Counted from the first letter of the stretch, positions 1 through 5,287 are shown. The stretch: DNA of 7,500 nucleotides from an uncultured Peptostreptococcaceae bacterium (GCA_905236895.1 CAJOQI010000002.1:1-7500); one strand, 5' to 3'. Notes: generated from the letters alone by a model not told the origin. Made by a program: numbers and translations.

Positions 1-223
1 CAACAAAGAGAGCAATCATCAGATTGATGATTGGCCCGGTTGTTCCTACCGCGGCAAGAGCGTTATCTCCCACAAACCTTCCCACGATAATAGAATCAAC
101 AGTGCTATACATCTGTTGAGCAAAGTTTCCGATTAGCATGGGAATGGTAAAGAGTATTATCTGTTTGATGGGATTGCCCTGGGTCATATCCACCGGGGCA
201 AAAAGCTTTTTGATGCCTTTCAT
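1..223 (-). CDS. MATE-family efflux transporter, N-terminal part (runs off the left edge)
   Basis: Only the first 74 codons lie in the window; the gene continues beyond base 1. The protein begins MKGIKKLFAPVDMTQGNP, then a hydrophobic stretch IKQIILFTIPMLIGNFAQQM followed by YSTVDSIIVGRFVGDNALAAVG. This is the characteristic start of MATE (multidrug and toxic compound extrusion) sodium- or proton-driven exporters: a short cytoplasmic tail, the first membrane helix, then the conserved 'D-x-x-x-V-G-x-x-x-G-x-x-A-L-A-A-V-G' segment between helices 1 and 2. It would be a 12-helix inner-membrane protein. The start codon at 223 is preceded by a modest AGAAAG-like ribosome binding site. A candidate promoter lies at 275-303 and shares a spacer element with the promoter of the ADP-ribosylglycohydrolase gene. 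The family is well supported; the substrate cannot be deduced. Confidence 0.85.
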   Translation of the reverse strand, partial: MKGIKKLFAPVDMTQGNPIKQIILFTIPMLIGNFAQQMYSTVDSIIVGRFVGDNALAAVGTTGPIINLMIALFV

Positions 224-274
224 TTGGTTTTCTTTCTACTATATATTGTCAGCATCTTTACACCGACAAAGCAT

Positions 275-303
275 ATTATACTACCAGCCAAGGCCCTATA
301 CAA
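275..303 (-). promoter_or_regulatory. candidate promoter of the MATE gene
   Basis: On the minus strand a perfect TATAAT (-10) lies at 275-280. A weak -35 (TTGTAT, 298-303) lies upstream with exactly 17 bases between. The spacer starts with AGGGCCT. The same AGGGCCT-N10-TATAAT arrangement recurs upstream of the ADP-ribosylglycohydrolase gene (5288-5312). The predicted leader to the ATG at 223 is about 45 bases. Confidence 0.5.
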
Positions 304-328
304 TTGAAATATCCTTTTTTAATAGAAG

Positions 329-348
329 AGCTCGGCTTTCGCCGAGCT
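329..348 (-). terminator. GAAA-tetraloop hairpin, possible terminator of the 90-residue gene
   Basis: A perfect 8-bp stem (AGCTCGGC / GCCGAGCT, 329-336 with 341-348) is closed by the stable tetraloop GAAA as read on the minus strand. It overlaps the TAG stop of the 90-residue gene at 347-349. Only a few scattered T residues follow (CTTCTATT), so as an intrinsic terminator it is weak. It may instead protect the 3' end of the transcript. Confidence 0.4.
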
Positions 349-619
349 ACATCTCACCTACCTTATAGAGCTCCCACCGGATTTCTCTCCCGATGTATTT
401 CAGGTCGTATTGCAATTGTCTTCGACCCACCAGGCTGGTACAGGTATAGGTGATATCTTTGGTTTGTCCCACGTGTTTAATCTTAAGGTCTATTACCTTT
501 CCCACGTTGACCACATTTTCTTTCCCATCTCTTAACGTATAGCGAAACCTGATTGGCTCCGGTACCTCCCCACCTCTAAAAACAGCGATCATATCCACTG
601 TGGTTCTTACTGCTTTCAT
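347..619 (-). CDS. small conserved-looking protein of unknown function (90 residues)
   Basis: The 90-residue product begins MKAVRTTVDMIAVFRGGEVP and ends in RWELYKVGEM. No enzyme motif, signal peptide or membrane segment is visible. The sequence alternates hydrophobic and charged residues (VIDLKIKHV, ITYTCTSLV), as expected of a small beta-rich fold. It reminds me of small Firmicutes proteins of 80-90 residues often found near the DNA polymerase IV gene dinB, but no dinB is in this window and the resemblance is only a recollection. The start is well fixed: AAGGAGGT lies four bases upstream of the ATG, and a strong promoter sits at 641-669. It appears to be a single-gene transcript, bounded by the terminator of the macro-domain gene upstream and the hairpin at 329-348. 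It is very likely a real gene; its function is unknown. Confidence 0.75.
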   Translation of the reverse strand: MKAVRTTVDMIAVFRGGEVPEPIRFRYTLRDGKENVVNVGKVIDLKIKHVGQTKDITYTCTSLVGRRQLQYDLKYIGREIRWELYKVGEM

Positions 620-640
620 GGGGACCTCCTTTTCAGGAGT

Positions 641-669
641 ATTATATAATACGAACAGATGTTTGTAAA
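641..669 (-). promoter_or_regulatory. sigma-A promoter of the 90-residue gene
   Basis: On the minus strand TTTACA (-35, 664-669) is separated by 17 bases from a perfect TATAAT (-10, 641-646). Transcription would start near 633-635, giving a leader of only about 15 bases that begins almost at the ribosome binding site. The -35 box lies directly behind the T-tract of the upstream terminator. Confidence 0.75.
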
Positions 670-671
670 TA

Positions 672-695
672 GAAAAACCGGCGATTTCTCGCCGG
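672..695 (-). terminator. rho-independent terminator of the macro-domain gene
   Basis: As read on the minus strand, a 7-bp GC-rich stem CCGGCGA-GAAA-TCGCCGG (678-684 with 689-695, GAAA tetraloop) is followed at once by TTTTTCT. It lies 9 bases after the macro-domain stop codon. It is probably the end of the transcript that starts at the riboswitch promoter, since no terminator is visible between 704 and 1718. Confidence 0.85.
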
Positions 696-703
696 CATTA
701 TGA

Positions 704-1225
704 CTAAACTGTTTTTCTCTCTAAAGCCTTCTCTCCCAAGGTCAGGGCTTTTTCGCCAAGAACGGCGAAAACTATTTCCATATCCGATTCCGGGTTTTCT
801 TCCAAGAAATCTCTGCAGGCTTTGATGGCAACATCCCAGGCCTCTTCCATGGGATATCCAAATACACCGGTTGAAATCAAAGGAAAGCCGATTGATGAAC
901 ACCCATTTTCTCCGGCCAGTTCCAAGGATTTCTTATACGCTCCATAGAGGAGGTCGGCTTCTCCCCTGTCGCCACCATACCAAACCGGGCCAACGGCGTG
1001 GATTATATATTTTGCTCTGGAATTAAACCCCGGAGTTATAACAGCAGAGCCCGTATCGCAGTGACCAATGGCATCGCAGGCCTTCTGCAGTTCACCATAT
1101 CCGGCGGCATCAAAGATCGCACCGCAAACTCCACTGCCTGCCATAAGGCCTTCGTTAGCTGCGTTTACAATGGCATCCGCATTCAGGTCTGTTATTGAAA
1201 TTTCTTTGATACTTATGCTACCCAT
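704..1225 (-). CDS. macro-domain protein (ADP-ribose binding; possible O-acetyl-ADP-ribose deacetylase or ADP-ribosyl hydrolase)
   Basis: This is a single-domain macro protein of 173 residues, normal for stand-alone bacterial members. Visible hallmarks are DAIVNAANEGL (17-27), the glycine-rich loop AGSGVCGAIFDAAG (29-42), KYIIHAVGPVW (72-82) and PLISTGVFGYP (115-125), which together bind ADP-ribose. Related enzymes (YmdB, MacroD) remove acetate from O-acetyl-ADP-ribose or ADP-ribose from acidic residues. In those, the loop reads G-V-D-G and the Asp takes part in catalysis; here residue 34 is Cys, so activity may differ. I place the start at 1225 because GGGAGGA lies five bases before that ATG and 16 residues before DAIVNAAN is typical. 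The in-frame ATG at 1237 would overlap this ribosome binding site. The gene follows the 132-residue gene by 94 bases without a terminator, so it is probably part of the riboswitch-controlled transcript. An extended -10 box at 1314-1322 could give extra expression. Confidence 0.92.
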   Translation of the reverse strand: MGSISIKEISITDLNADAIVNAANEGLMAGSGVCGAIFDAAGYGELQKACDAIGHCDTGSAVITPGFNSRAKYIIHAVGPVWYGGDRGEADLLYGAYKKSLELAGENGCSSIGFPLISTGVFGYPMEEAWDVAIKACRDFLEENPESDMEIVFAVLGEKALTLGEKALERKTV

Positions 1226-1313
1226 ACTTCCTCCCATTTTTCTTCCGGGGCTTCTATTATTCCCGGATCTTCCAAGATTCTCTCCAATGTTTCTTTATTA
1301 TGCTCACTGTTTT

Positions 1314-1322
1314 ATTATATCA
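1314..1322 (-). promoter_or_regulatory. possible internal promoter for the macro-domain gene (extended -10)
   Basis: On the minus strand TGATATAAT is an extended -10 box (TG-N-TATAAT) whose TGA is also the stop codon of the 132-residue gene. No good -35 box lies 17 bases upstream. The roughly 90-base leader to the macro start holds an imperfect 6-bp hairpin (1244-1249 with 1262-1267) and no other gene. Confidence 0.3.
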
Positions 1323-1718
1323 TCTATTACCTGTCTGTAGGAACTTTACCTTATAGCCCTTCTTCTCAATTTCCTCTCCTTCTATAAGGTAGTCTTCATC
1401 CCCGGCTATATATTTTCCGTAGTCAACTCTGACAACATCCTTCCCTTCGTTAAAGGCACAATAGCTTATGATATTGCAGGCAGTCAGCTTCTTCTCCTGC
1501 TGCAGACTTAAGATATCCCTCTCCCAGGGACACTCTTCCGGCTGATAGCTTCCGATCATATATCCCTGGTTCTTTGCATTGAACTTAAACTGTTCATAGA
1601 CCTCGTCACTCTCAAACCAAATATAGATCTTGCCCTGGTACGCACTGCGGAGATTGTCCAAGGTTCGCAGGCCCTTTACCTTTGTTTCTCTCGCTTCTTT
1701 TACATCTTTTTTCTTCAT
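1320..1718 (-). CDS. unrecognised 132-residue protein behind a SAM-clan riboswitch
   Basis: I do not recognise this protein. It starts with a strongly basic stretch MKKKDVKEARETKVKG. It continues with GKIYIWFESDEVYEQFKF (29-46) and NQGYMIGSYQPEECPWERD (50-68). The C-terminal half is acidic, with IAGDEDYLIEGEEIEKKGYKVKFL (104-127). There are three Cys (63, 81, 87), no metal-binding cluster, no signal peptide and no membrane segment, so it is probably cytosolic. Strand-helix-strand patterns at 30-56 and 93-127 suggest a small alpha/beta fold. The start is supported by AAAGGAG seven bases upstream of the ATG. The gene is the first behind the riboswitch and terminator at 1822-1953, with a 103-base spacer free of further terminators, so its expression should follow the riboswitch ligand. 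It is probably co-transcribed with the macro-domain gene. That it is a real gene is well supported; its function is open. Confidence 0.75.
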   Translation of the reverse strand: MKKKDVKEARETKVKGLRTLDNLRSAYQGKIYIWFESDEVYEQFKFNAKNQGYMIGSYQPEECPWERDILSLQQEKKLTACNIISYCAFNEGKDVVRVDYGKYIAGDEDYLIEGEEIEKKGYKVKFLQTGNR

Positions 1719-1821
1719 TGTGATTCTCCTTTCTTCGGCGTAGCTTCATTTCTTTACCTTCTACGAAATTGCCTCCGCCCTTTTCCTGAAAACATCGGTT
1801 TCCTAAAAAGAGAAGCACAAG

Positions 1822-1849
1822 AAAAAAGCACCCATCGTAGGATAGGTGC
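1822..1849 (-). terminator. riboswitch-controlled intrinsic terminator
   Basis: On the minus strand a 9-bp stem (GCACCTATC / GATGGGTGC, 1841-1849 with 1828-1836) with loop CTAC is followed by six T residues (1822-1827). One pair is G-U on the minus-strand RNA but would be an A-C mismatch on the other strand, which fixes the direction. Its 5' arm is also fully complementary (8 bp) to 1866-1873, which includes the 3' strand of aptamer helix P1. Terminator and antiterminator therefore exclude each other. Confidence 0.88.
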
Positions 1850-1953
1850 CCTTCAAGCTTTATGACACCTATCGCTCCGACTTTCGCACCTTACCGCTTG
1901 GCAGGTTGCGGGGCGGTCATCGTGTCGGTCACTCGCGCCACTCTTTATAGGTT
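1850..1953 (-). promoter_or_regulatory. SAM-clan riboswitch aptamer, most like the SAM-I/IV variant class
   Basis: Read on the minus strand, the RNA folds as the core of S-adenosylmethionine riboswitches. P1 pairs ACCTAT (1947-1952) with ATAGGT (1867-1872), followed by the S-box-like joint AAAGAG. P2a pairs 1936-1939 with 1912-1915. A kink-turn follows (CGA, 1933-1935, opposite GATGAC, 1916-1921), then P2b GTG/CAC with loop ACCGA (1925-1929). The conserved GCAACC (1909-1904) leads into P3 (1900-1906 with 1888-1895), after which comes GGTGC. The P2 loop can pair with TCGG at 1877-1880 (pseudoknot 1). The P3 loop AAGC (1896-1899) can pair with GCTT behind P1 at 1855-1858 (pseudoknot 2). No P4 helix is present. 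Pseudoknot 2 plus absent P4 is the known mark of SAM-I/IV as opposed to SAM-I. The helices and switch are seen directly; ligand identity is inferred from homology. Ligand binding would stabilise P1, free the terminator and switch the genes off. Confidence 0.82.
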
Positions 1954-1959
1954 GCTTGT

Positions 1960-1988
1960 ATTATACCACAAAACCCGTGATTTTTCAA
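1960..1988 (-). promoter_or_regulatory. sigma-A promoter driving the riboswitch transcript
   Basis: On the minus strand TTGAAA (-35, 1983-1988) and TATAAT (-10, 1960-1965) are separated by 17 bases, close to consensus. Transcription would begin about 1953-1956, just before the 5' strand of aptamer helix P1. The -35 box lies in the loop of a 6-bp inverted repeat, AAACCC/GGGTTT (1989-1994 with 1971-1976). Confidence 0.88.
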
Positions 1989-2022
1989 GGGTTTCCGCCG
2001 TAGGCTCCTCCGGAGCCATTGG

Positions 2023-2772
2023 CTACAATTCTATTTCTTTAATCTCGTTAAAGACAACCGTGAACTTTCCATCGGTTCTGTCCTTATGATAATGTCCGGA
2101 ATACCAATGCTGAAATTCCAATCCCGATGCCAATAGATCACCAAAATAGACGGTCAAAGGTCCTCCTCCGAAGATCCGCATATTGTTCAAGGCGATGCCG
2201 GGTAGCGAATGAGTAACAACCAGGTCTACTTTGTTGCCATGGTTTCTAAGAACTTCCAAGCCTGCGTCAAACTCTTCTTTCGATGGAATCTCTCTGCTCC
2301 ACCAAATCTTACCCTGATCTCTTTCCTCTGCTCCAACGGCAGCACCCCTGTCTATGGACTTTCCCCCACCGAAGGTAAAGATGCTATATCCACCGATATC
2401 AAAAATCTGTCCTCTCATAAGATGGATGATGGAGGGACTGATAAACTGAACCTTCCCACCATGCCAATCACTTATGGGATAGGAGTCAAGGCGAGCATGG
2501 TTCTCGTGGTTTCCGTCAATAAAGAGAGTGGTCCAGGGCTTATCCTCCAGCCAGGTCTTCCAATATATTTCCTCCGGGGACCAGCAGAGGTCCTCCGGAT
2601 TGCTATCAACGGAAAAACCCGTTTTCTTATAATTCCACAGCAAACCAAAATCTCCGGCAATGATTACATAGTCATCCTTTGTAAGGGAATTTCCTTCCGG
2701 AAAATTGTCGGAATTAAGTTTGCCAATATCTATGGGAAGATGAGTATCTCCTGTTATATATACTTTGCTCAT
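2023..2772 (-). CDS. calcineurin-like metallophosphoesterase
   Basis: The 249-residue protein carries the full set of metallophosphoesterase motifs in order: GDTH (8-11), AGDFG (39-43), IDGNHEN (85-91), THS (187-189) and GHYHKD (226-231). D9, H11, D41, N88, H188, H227 and H229 are the expected ligands of a two-metal centre. Such enzymes hydrolyse phosphomonoesters, phosphodiesters or nucleotides; the substrate here cannot be told. Length fits a catalytic domain with no added domains, and there is no signal peptide, so it is cytosolic. The start at 2772 has AAGGGG about seven bases upstream. A TATAAT at 2808-2813 on the minus strand is a possible -10 box without a clear -35. Downstream, a GC-rich hairpin at 2003-2017 (GGCTCC-GGA-GGAGCC) lacks a T-tract, so some read-through into the riboswitch leader cannot be excluded. 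Confidence 0.9.
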   Translation of the reverse strand: MSKVYITGDTHLPIDIGKLNSDNFPEGNSLTKDDYVIIAGDFGLLWNYKKTGFSVDSNPEDLCWSPEEIYWKTWLEDKPWTTLFIDGNHENHARLDSYPISDWHGGKVQFISPSIIHLMRGQIFDIGGYSIFTFGGGKSIDRGAAVGAEERDQGKIWWSREIPSKEEFDAGLEVLRNHGNKVDLVVTHSLPGIALNNMRIFGGGPLTVYFGDLLASGLEFQHWYSGHYHKDRTDGKFTVVFNEIKEIEL

Positions 2773-2813
2773 AAGGTTCCCCTTCTTTCTTACATCTATA
2801 TATAACCATTATA

Positions 2814-2843
2814 TAAGAAGGGCGACTTCAAAGGAAGTCACCC
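2814..2843 (-). terminator. rho-independent terminator of glnA
   Basis: A 10-bp stem on the minus strand (GGGTGACTTC / GAAGTCGCCC, 2834-2843 with 2820-2829, loop CTTT) is followed by TTCTTA. One pair is U-G on the minus-strand RNA but A-C on the other strand, so it is built for minus-strand transcripts. It lies 12 bases behind the glnA stop codon. Confidence 0.82.
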
Positions 2844-2855
2844 GCTGGTATAATT

Positions 2856-4280
2856 CTATGCGTTATAGTATTTATCGAATTCCGCTGCCGTTGGAATCTT
2901 GGACAGATCCGCACATTCCTTTCTCTTAAGAGAGATGAAATTCATCAGCAGTTCTTCAGGGAAGACTCCGCCCTGGGTCAGATAGTCGTGGTCCTTCTCT
3001 AAAGCATTCAGAGCTTCTTCCAAACTTGTGGGAAGACCTTTAAGCTTTGCCTTCTCCTCTTCAGGCAGATTGTAGAGATTCACATCATAGGGTCCCCATC
3101 CCTTTGCATGGGGATCGATTTTATTCTTCACTCCATCAAGGCCTGCCATCAGTATTGCCGCGTAAGCGAAATATGGATTGCAGGTTGCATCAGGATTCCT
3201 AAGCTCGAATCTTCTAAGCTCCGGTTTCTTGGCATAGGCCGGAATTCTTATTACCGCACTTCTGTTGGATGTGGCATAACCAACGGTAACCGGTGCTTCA
3301 AATCCGGGCACCAGTCTCTTAAAGGAATTGGTACTGGGATTGGTGATGGCACATAGAGATGCAATATGCTTTAACAGTCCACCCATGAAATAATGAGCCG
3401 TCTTGCTGAGATGGGAATAACCCTTGTCGTCGGAGAAGACCGGCTTCTTTCCCTTCATTAAAAGCATATGGACGTGCATTCCGCTTCCCGCTTCGCCGTA
3501 GATGGGCTTGGGCATAAAGGTGGCGCTTAAGCCGTGCTCCTGGGCGGTGTTTTTGATTATATATTTAATCATCATGGAAGCGTCGGCCATTTTGGACATT
3601 TCGCCCAGCATAGGCTCGATTTCAAACTGTCCGCTGGCACTTACCTCAGGATGATGATACTTCACCGGAATTCCCGCCTCTTCCATCTTGAGAACCATCT
3701 CGCTTCTGCAATCATAGGTGGTGTCTTGAGGCTTTGCTACGTGGTAATTTTTTTGGTAGGGAACCACATTGCCGGTGCCTTCATTATGGCTATTCCAATA
3801 GGCCTGGTTGAAATCCACGTGGGCCTCCTGGTGGTTGCTATCAACTCTCCAGCCCGCCTCGTCGAAAAGATAGAATTCGAATTCCGGAAGAATCAGCATC
3901 TTGTCTGCCACTCCCGTCTTCTTCATATATTCCTCCGCAGCCTTCACGATATTCCTTGGATAGTGAGGCAGTGGCCTATTCTTGGGATAGTCGATTATCA
4001 TTACGTCCCCGCTCATGGAGAGTGTGGGCACATCACAGAAGGGATCAACCAAAGCGGTTGTTACGTCGGGGATGAATACCATATCGCTCTTCTCCACCAC
4101 CGCATATCCGTAGTTGGAAGCATCAAAGCCTACCCCATCAACCAAAAGGTCCTGGGTGAATCCCGATGCGGGAATGGTAACATGCCTATAGTTACCGTTA
4201 ATATCAATCATCTTGAAATCAACCATCTTGATACCTTCTTTTTTGATGAAGGTCATTACTTCTTTTGGATTTTTGAACAT
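2856..4280 (-). CDS. glnA: glutamine synthetase type I, beta-like
   Basis: The enzyme makes glutamine from glutamate, ammonia and ATP as a cytosolic dodecamer. The 474-residue length matches the family. Visible signatures are the metal-binding PEFEFYLFD (132-140), GSGMHVHM (265-272) with H269, NPSTNSFKRLVPGFEAPV (314-331) with the flap Glu328, NRSAVIRIP (339-347) and RRFELRNPDATCNPY (356-370). Two traits place it with the beta subtype rather than the Bacillus alpha subtype. It has the roughly 25-residue insertion after the first metal motif (about 141-180, containing AYWNS). It also has NLYNLPEEE (401-409), whose Tyr403 aligns with the adenylylated Tyr397 of the E. coli enzyme. The ammonia-site loop reads FDASNYG instead of the usual FDGSS. 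The start at 4280 follows GAGG with an eight-base spacing. A promoter (4326-4355) and terminator (2814-2843) mark it as a single-gene transcript. No riboswitch or GlnR-like site was recognised. Confidence 0.96.
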   Translation of the reverse strand: MFKNPKEVMTFIKKEGIKMVDFKMIDINGNYRHVTIPASGFTQDLLVDGVGFDASNYGYAVVEKSDMVFIPDVTTALVDPFCDVPTLSMSGDVMIIDYPKNRPLPHYPRNIVKAAEEYMKKTGVADKMLILPEFEFYLFDEAGWRVDSNHQEAHVDFNQAYWNSHNEGTGNVVPYQKNYHVAKPQDTTYDCRSEMVLKMEEAGIPVKYHHPEVSASGQFEIEPMLGEMSKMADASMMIKYIIKNTAQEHGLSATFMPKPIYGEAGSGMHVHMLLMKGKKPVFSDDKGYSHLSKTAHYFMGGLLKHIASLCAITNPSTNSFKRLVPGFEAPVTVGYATSNRSAVIRIPAYAKKPELRRFELRNPDATCNPYFAYAAILMAGLDGVKNKIDPHAKGWGPYDVNLYNLPEEEKAKLKGLPTSLEEALNALEKDHDYLTQGGVFPEELLMNFISLKRKECADLSKIPTAAEFDKYYNA

Positions 4281-4325
4281 ATCCTTTTCCTCGCTTAATT
4301 ATTAGCTTTCCCCTCGACGCCTCCA

Positions 4326-4355
4326 ATTATACTTCAGCCCTCTTCCCAAAGTCAG
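4326..4355 (-). promoter_or_regulatory. promoter of glnA
   Basis: On the minus strand a perfect TATAAT (4326-4331) lies 18 bases behind CTGACT (4350-4355, four of six matches to TTGACA). The leader to the ATG at 4280 is about 40 bases and purine-rich, with no obvious attenuator. Confidence 0.6.
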
Positions 4356-4356
4356 C

Positions 4357-4383
4357 AAAACTCGCAAATTAATGCGAGTTTTT
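4357..4383 (-). terminator. AT-flanked terminator hairpin behind the ADP-ribosylglycohydrolase gene
   Basis: The inverted repeat AAAACTCGCA / TGCGAGTTTT (4357-4366 with 4373-4382) forms a 10-bp stem with a 6-base AT loop. On the minus strand it ends in GTTTTGC and closes the ADP-ribosylglycohydrolase transcript about 46 bases after its stop codon. The arm sequences also give a T-run on the other strand, so it could work in both directions, but no plus-strand gene ends here. Confidence 0.75.
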
Positions 4384-4428
4384 GTGTCTAAGCTGTATGT
4401 TTTTTTGCTTTTTGTTGTGGCAATATGC

Positions 4429-5244
4429 CTATCTATTCATATCCTTTTTCATGCCTTCGAATCTTCTCAAGACTCCCCTCATCTCCTCCGGAATTCTATA
4501 GCTGCACTCCGCCTTCAATTCCTCGGGAACTCCGAAATAGGCTTCCGCTATGCTTCCTGCAATGCAGGTAAGGGTATCGCTATCTCCGCCAAGGGAAACC
4601 GCCGTCCTTATTACATCCTCAAAGCTGTTCCCTTCAAGAAAAGCGGTTATGGCTTCAGGCACCGTCTCCTGGCAGGACTCCACGTGATGATAGGTTGGCC
4701 TTATTTCGTTGCAGGTTCTGCTAAGGTCATATCCGAATTCTTTGATGATATATTCTTTTATCTCACCTTTGCTGCTTCCGTTTCTTGCCAGGAAGATTGC
4801 CGAGGCCGTAGCCTCCGCCCCTTTGATCCCCTCAGGATGATTGTGGGTTACCGCCGCCGAAAGCATGGCGATATATCTGGTTAAGGGCAGGGTATCATAG
4901 AGCCAGCCTGCTGCAGCAACTCTCATGGCGGATCCATTGCCGTAACTGTTATAGGGTTCTAATCCAAAGTCCAACCATTGGAGAAAGCGAGCACCGTAAC
5001 CGTAGTTGGGATATTTATACCCCCACTTCTTAAGGGCCTCAACCAGCAGCTCTTTCATTGCTTCGTCTTCCCTTATTCTCTCGTCCAAGCCATCCATCAA
5101 AGCCTCCCCCACCGCAATGGTCATTACCGTATCGTCGGTGAAGGTGGATCTATTTGAAAACAAAGGAAAATCCTTGGTCTTTATATTATTCATATCGAAT
5201 TCGTAGGGGCTTCCTATTATATCTCCCAGTATTGCTCCGTACAT
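4429..5244 (-). CDS. ADP-ribosylglycohydrolase family protein (DraG/ARH-like)
   Basis: This 271-residue all-helical-type hydrolase shows the family signatures. GDIIGSPYEF (7-16) lies at the N-terminus. TFTDDTVMTIAVGEAL (34-49) contains the TDDT metal motif. NSYGNGSAMRVAAAGWL (99-115) and THNHPEG (133-139) follow. SLGGDSDTLTCIAGSIAEAYFG (217-238) holds the second Asp pair of the di-magnesium site. Family members cleave ADP-ribose from proteins (dinitrogenase reductase in DraG, arginine in ARH1) or from other ADP-ribosyl compounds. The substrate here is unknown, and no nitrogenase gene is in view. The start at 5244 has GGAG seven bases upstream. It is transcribed away from nagB, from a promoter at 5288-5312 that shares an element with the MATE promoter, and ends at the hairpin 4357-4383. 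A link to the macro-domain gene or to glnA is suggested only by proximity. Confidence 0.94.
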   Translation of the reverse strand: MYGAILGDIIGSPYEFDMNNIKTKDFPLFSNRSTFTDDTVMTIAVGEALMDGLDERIREDEAMKELLVEALKKWGYKYPNYGYGARFLQWLDFGLEPYNSYGNGSAMRVAAAGWLYDTLPLTRYIAMLSAAVTHNHPEGIKGAEATASAIFLARNGSSKGEIKEYIIKEFGYDLSRTCNEIRPTYHHVESCQETVPEAITAFLEGNSFEDVIRTAVSLGGDSDTLTCIAGSIAEAYFGVPEELKAECSYRIPEEMRGVLRRFEGMKKDMNR

Positions 5245-5287
5245 AAAAGGTCTCCTATTTCTTCTACTAATCTGTATTCTTTTTTAC

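Noticed and set aside
626..639. Hairpin CTCCT-GAAA-AGGAG that would hide the ribosome binding site of the 90-residue gene
   Set aside because: The predicted transcription start (about 633-635) lies inside the hairpin, so the 5' arm is probably not transcribed.
1226..1237. Upstream in-frame ATG for the macro-domain gene at 1237
   Set aside because: The GGGAGGA ribosome binding site lies between the two ATG codons at ideal distance from the one at 1225, and the shorter N-terminus fits the family. GGAAG upstream of 1237 leaves it as a minor alternative.
1754..1795. Minus-strand mini-ORF of 13 codons (very basic, R-rich) between riboswitch terminator and the 132-residue gene
   Set aside because: Its ribosome binding site is weak, it has no features of a leader peptide tied to the switch (no Met or Cys run), and an ORF this short is expected by chance.
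1822..1955. Interpretation of the leader as a T-box, TPP, glycine, guanidine or c-di-GMP element
   Set aside because: The diagnostic sequences of those classes (such as the T-box AGGGTGGTACCGCG) are absent, while kink-turn, GCAACC, GGTGC and pseudoknot geometry fit the SAM clan.
1862..2089. Plus-strand reading frame of 75 codons across the riboswitch
   Set aside because: It lies over a structured leader RNA and the end of the metallophosphoesterase gene and has no ribosome binding site. The G-U pair in the terminator shows that the region is read on the minus strand.
2209..2805. Plus-strand reading frame of 198 codons opposite the metallophosphoesterase
   Set aside because: It is a shadow of the conserved gene on the other strand; all metallophosphoesterase motifs are in the minus frame.
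3534..4298. Long plus-strand reading frame of 254 codons opposite glnA
   Set aside because: It is antisense to a clearly conserved gene, has no ribosome binding site or recognisable motifs, and its open length follows from the codon use of glnA.
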